From NCBI RefSeq assembly GCF_964253025.1, contig NZ_CAXUQC020000001.1, positions 186,001 to 250,000 of the forward strand: a stretch of 64,000 nucleotides of DNA. The letters run 5' to 3'. The notes beneath the pieces were generated by a model that made no database searches, was not told the origin of the DNA, and worked only from the letters and a program-made list of their open reading frames with translations. The position numbers were made by a program, and so were the translations under genes. Positions 61,931 through 64,000 of this stretch are shown in pieces. This stretch comes from Rhizobacter sp964253025 (lineage in GTDB: Bacteria > Pseudomonadota > Gammaproteobacteria > Burkholderiales > Burkholderiaceae_C). Positions within the stretch are counted from its first letter, which is position 1, and each line of letters begins with the position of its first letter.

Positions 61931-62758
61931 CTAGGGTCGACGGCCGCCGGTGCAGCGGCCATGCCCCGCCAGATCGTGGCGGGTACTCACGTCGATGAAG
62001 CCGTGGTCTTGCAGCAACGCCGCCACTGCGTCGGCCTGGTCGTGCCCATGCTCGAACAGGAGCCAGCCGCCAGGCGCCAGGTGCTCGGGCGCGCCGGCCA
62101 CGATGTCGCGGATCGCCTGCAGCCCGTCGCCTTCGGGGGTCAGCGCCAGGCGCGGCTCGTGGGTCAGTGCCGCCAGGTGCGGGTCGTCGCCGGCGATGTA
62201 GGGCGGGTTGCTGACCACCAGCGTGAAGCGGCGCCCGGCGAGCGGTTGCCACCAGGGGCCTTCGATGAACTCCACGTCCAGGCGCAGGTTCGCCGCATTG
62301 CGCCGCGCCACGGCCAGGGCCGCCGGGCTGAGGTCCGTCGCAACGACCCGGGCGGCGCCGGTCGCGCCGCGTCGGATGGCCAGGGCGATGGCACCGCTCC
62401 CCGTGCCCAGGTCCAGCACCTCGGCCGGTGCCTCGCCGTCGCGGCGGGCCAGCAGGTCCAGCGCCCATTCGACGAGCGTCTCGGTGTCCGGCCGCGGCAC
62501 CAGCACCGCCGGCGACACCTCGAGCGTCAGTCCGTGGAATTCCTTCTCCCCCAGCAGGTACGCCACCGGTTCGCCGGCCGCCCGTCGGGTGCTCAGGCTG
62601 CCGAAGCGGGCGCGCTCATCCGCGGAGAGCAAATGGTCGTCATGGGCGAACAGCCAGCTGCGGGGCCGATCGAGCACGTGGCCCAGCAGGCATTGGGCGT
62701 CGAAGCGGTCGATCCCGGCCGCTGCCGCGGCGCGCAAGGCCTCCGCGACCGTGCTCAT
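61931..62758 (-). CDS. prmC: Release-factor glutamine methyltransferase
   Basis: A 275-residue SAM methyltransferase that methylates the GGQ glutamine of release factors. The SAM motif is VLDLGTGSGAIALAI and the catalytic NPPY appears in VVSNPPYIAGDDPHL. Its ATG overlaps the prfA stop (ATGA); the target RF1 is made from the adjacent gene. Confidence 0.95.
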   Translation of the reverse strand: MSTVAEALRAAAAAGIDRFDAQCLLGHVLDRPRSWLFAHDDHLLSADERARFGSLSTRRAAGEPVAYLLGEKEFHGLTLEVSPAVLVPRPDTETLVEWALDLLARRDGEAPAEVLDLGTGSGAIALAIRRGATGAARVVATDLSPAALAVARRNAANLRLDVEFIEGPWWQPLAGRRFTLVVSNPPYIAGDDPHLAALTHEPRLALTPEGDGLQAIRDIVAGAPEHLAPGGWLLFEHGHDQADAVAALLQDHGFIDVSTRHDLAGHGRCTGGRRP

Positions 62759-63840
62759 GCGCCTCGCCCTTCGAGTTCGGCCAGCTGCTGCGCGGCACGC
62801 TCCGCCTGCAACGCCGCCAGCACGTCGTCGAGGTCTCCCTCCATGACGGCGCCGAGCTTGTAGAGGGTGAGGTTGATCCGGTGATCGGTGAGGCGGCCCT
62901 GGGGGAAGTTGTAGGTGCGGATGCGGTCGCTGCGGTCGCCGCTGCCGATCAGGTTCTTGCGCGTGGCCGCGACGGCCGCCGCGCGCTCGCTGCGGTCCTT
63001 CTCGCGCAGGCGTGCCGCGAGCACGGCCATGGCCTTGGCCTTGTTGCGGTGCTGTGAGCGGTCGTCCTGGCACTCGGCCACGATGCCGGTGGGCAGGTGG
63101 GTGATGCGGATGGCGCTGTCGGTCTTGTTGACGTGCTGGCCGCCGGCGCCGCTTGCCCGGAAGGTGTCGATGCGCAGCTCGGCCGGATTGAGCTTGACCT
63201 CATCCGCCTCGTCCGCCTCCGGCATCACCGCCACCGTGCAGGCGCTGGTATGGATGCGGCCCTGCGTTTCGGTGGCCGGCACCCGCTGCACCCGGTGGCC
63301 GCCCGACTCGAAGCGCAATCGCGCGTAGACATCATCGCCCTCGACCCGCAGCACCACTTCCTTGTAACCGCCCAGGTCCGAGGTGCTTTCGGACATGATC
63401 TCCGTGCGCCACCCTTGGCGCTCGGCGTAGCGCAGGTACATCCGGAGCAGGTCGGCGGCGAAGAGCGCGGATTCGTCGCCCCCGGTGCCGGCCCGGATTT
63501 CCACGAACGCGTTGCGTGCGTCGTCCGGGTCGCGCGGGAGGAGGGCGGTCTGCAGCGCGAGGTGCAGCCGCGGCAGGTCCGCCTCGGCCGAGGCGATTTC
63601 CTCGGCCGCCATCTCGGCCATGTCCGGGTCGGCGAGCATCTCGCGGGCGGCGGCCAGGTCGCGCTCGCGTTGTTCGTAATGCCTGAAGCGTTCACAGACG
63701 CCGGCCACCTCCGCATGCTCGCGGGTCAGCGCGCGGAAGCGGTTCATGTCGGCAACGACGGACGGGTCGGCCAGGGTGGCATCGAGTTCGGTCAGGCGCA
63801 GGCCGAGGCGCTCGAACTGCTGGCGAAGGGCGGCTTTCAT
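62755..63840 (-). CDS. prfA: Peptide chain release factor 1
   Basis: A 361-residue factor. The GGQ motif lies in ASGAGGQHVNKTDSAIR and the stop-codon tripeptide region ESTSDLGG precedes it. It recognises UAA and UAG. It lies downstream of the hemA end and is coupled to prmC. Confidence 0.97.
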   Translation of the reverse strand: MKAALRQQFERLGLRLTELDATLADPSVVADMNRFRALTREHAEVAGVCERFRHYEQRERDLAAAREMLADPDMAEMAAEEIASAEADLPRLHLALQTALLPRDPDDARNAFVEIRAGTGGDESALFAADLLRMYLRYAERQGWRTEIMSESTSDLGGYKEVVLRVEGDDVYARLRFESGGHRVQRVPATETQGRIHTSACTVAVMPEADEADEVKLNPAELRIDTFRASGAGGQHVNKTDSAIRITHLPTGIVAECQDDRSQHRNKAKAMAVLAARLREKDRSERAAAVAATRKNLIGSGDRSDRIRTYNFPQGRLTDHRINLTLYKLGAVMEGDLDDVLAALQAERAAQQLAELEGRGA

Positions 63841-63916
63841 GCGGGGCTCCAGAAATGCAGGGACGCCGGGCGGGGCCTCGAGGGCCGCTGCGCACCGGGA
63901 AGGCGGAGGAGCGCCG

Positions 63917-64000
63917 CTAACGGGTTTCTTCGGCGGGGTCGCGGGGACTGCCGCGCAGGAACAGGCGAGACACGGTATGGGCCAGCTGCACGCGATGGTC
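63917..64000 (-). CDS. hemA: Glutamyl-tRNA reductase, C-terminal end (truncated by the window)
   Basis: The last 27 residues (HRVQLAHTVSRLFLRG then a short Pro/Glu-rich tail, ended by TAG) match the end of HemA, which begins haem synthesis from glutamyl-tRNA. The hemA-prfA-prmC order is standard in betaproteobacteria. Identity rests mainly on that context. Confidence 0.7.
   Translation of the reverse strand, partial: DHRVQLAHTVSRLFLRGSPRDPAEETR

Overview
The window is high-GC chromosomal DNA from a betaproteobacterium of the order Burkholderiales, most likely the Rubrivivax/Leptothrix/Piscinibacter side of that order. This is inferred from gene order: zapD-yacG, coaE-pilD-pilC-pilB, ispB divergent from rplU-rpmA-obgE-proB, rppH-proS, and hemA-prfA-prmC-grxD-ubiX are arranged as in that group. 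No phage, integrase, transposase or CRISPR array was seen. Nearly all the space is coding. Species cannot be named from the sequence alone.

Positions 1-10 kb: the end of a DUF2855 gene; a two-gene actin-type partition-like locus (ParM-like ATPase plus a small ribbon-helix-helix-like partner) sitting on the chromosome; a short-chain dehydrogenase; a Na+/H+ antiporter; a hybrid histidine kinase; a degenerate receiver protein; a small exported protein; and a coupled DUF6502-DUF4382 pair.

Positions 10-32 kb: accessory metabolism and regulation. It holds an OhrR-like MarR regulator, a DUF3606 protein, an aldo/keto reductase, a thiolase and glutaryl-CoA dehydrogenase with a divergent LysR regulator. 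A striking 269-bp nested inverted-repeat element separates gcdH from the regulator. Next come a CPBP protease, a second MarR regulator with an alpha/beta hydrolase, and two DUF2239 paralogues with matching promoters, one coupled to a GIY-YIG-like gene. A sigma-54 activator faces an aldehyde dehydrogenase-DUF779 operon, with candidate enhancer sites and a -24/-12 promoter between them. The rest is transporters, a VOC protein behind an operator-rich promoter, and a polar amino-acid ABC permease with its binding protein.

Positions 32.5-45 kb: a NarL-type sensor kinase divergent from a stand-alone receiver, and a CYTH-CHAD protein. Then comes a compact five-gene NAD operon: cysteine hydrolase, pncB, nadE, nadM-Nudix and the Nudix-type repressor nrtR, with a candidate operator over its promoter. 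An IclR regulator and a large zinc-ribbon membrane protein follow.

Positions 45-64 kb: core genes for cell division, CoA synthesis, type IV pilus assembly, isoprenoid synthesis, ribosome and GTPase functions, proline synthesis, mRNA decapping, proline charging, peptidoglycan cleavage, ubiquinone cofactor synthesis, Fe-S glutaredoxin, termination and haem. Between pilB and tRNA-Pro lies the least expected gene of the window: a GT80-type sialyltransferase homologue with all the signature motifs, otherwise known mainly from Pasteurellaceae and Vibrionaceae, and with no CMP-sialic-acid genes nearby.
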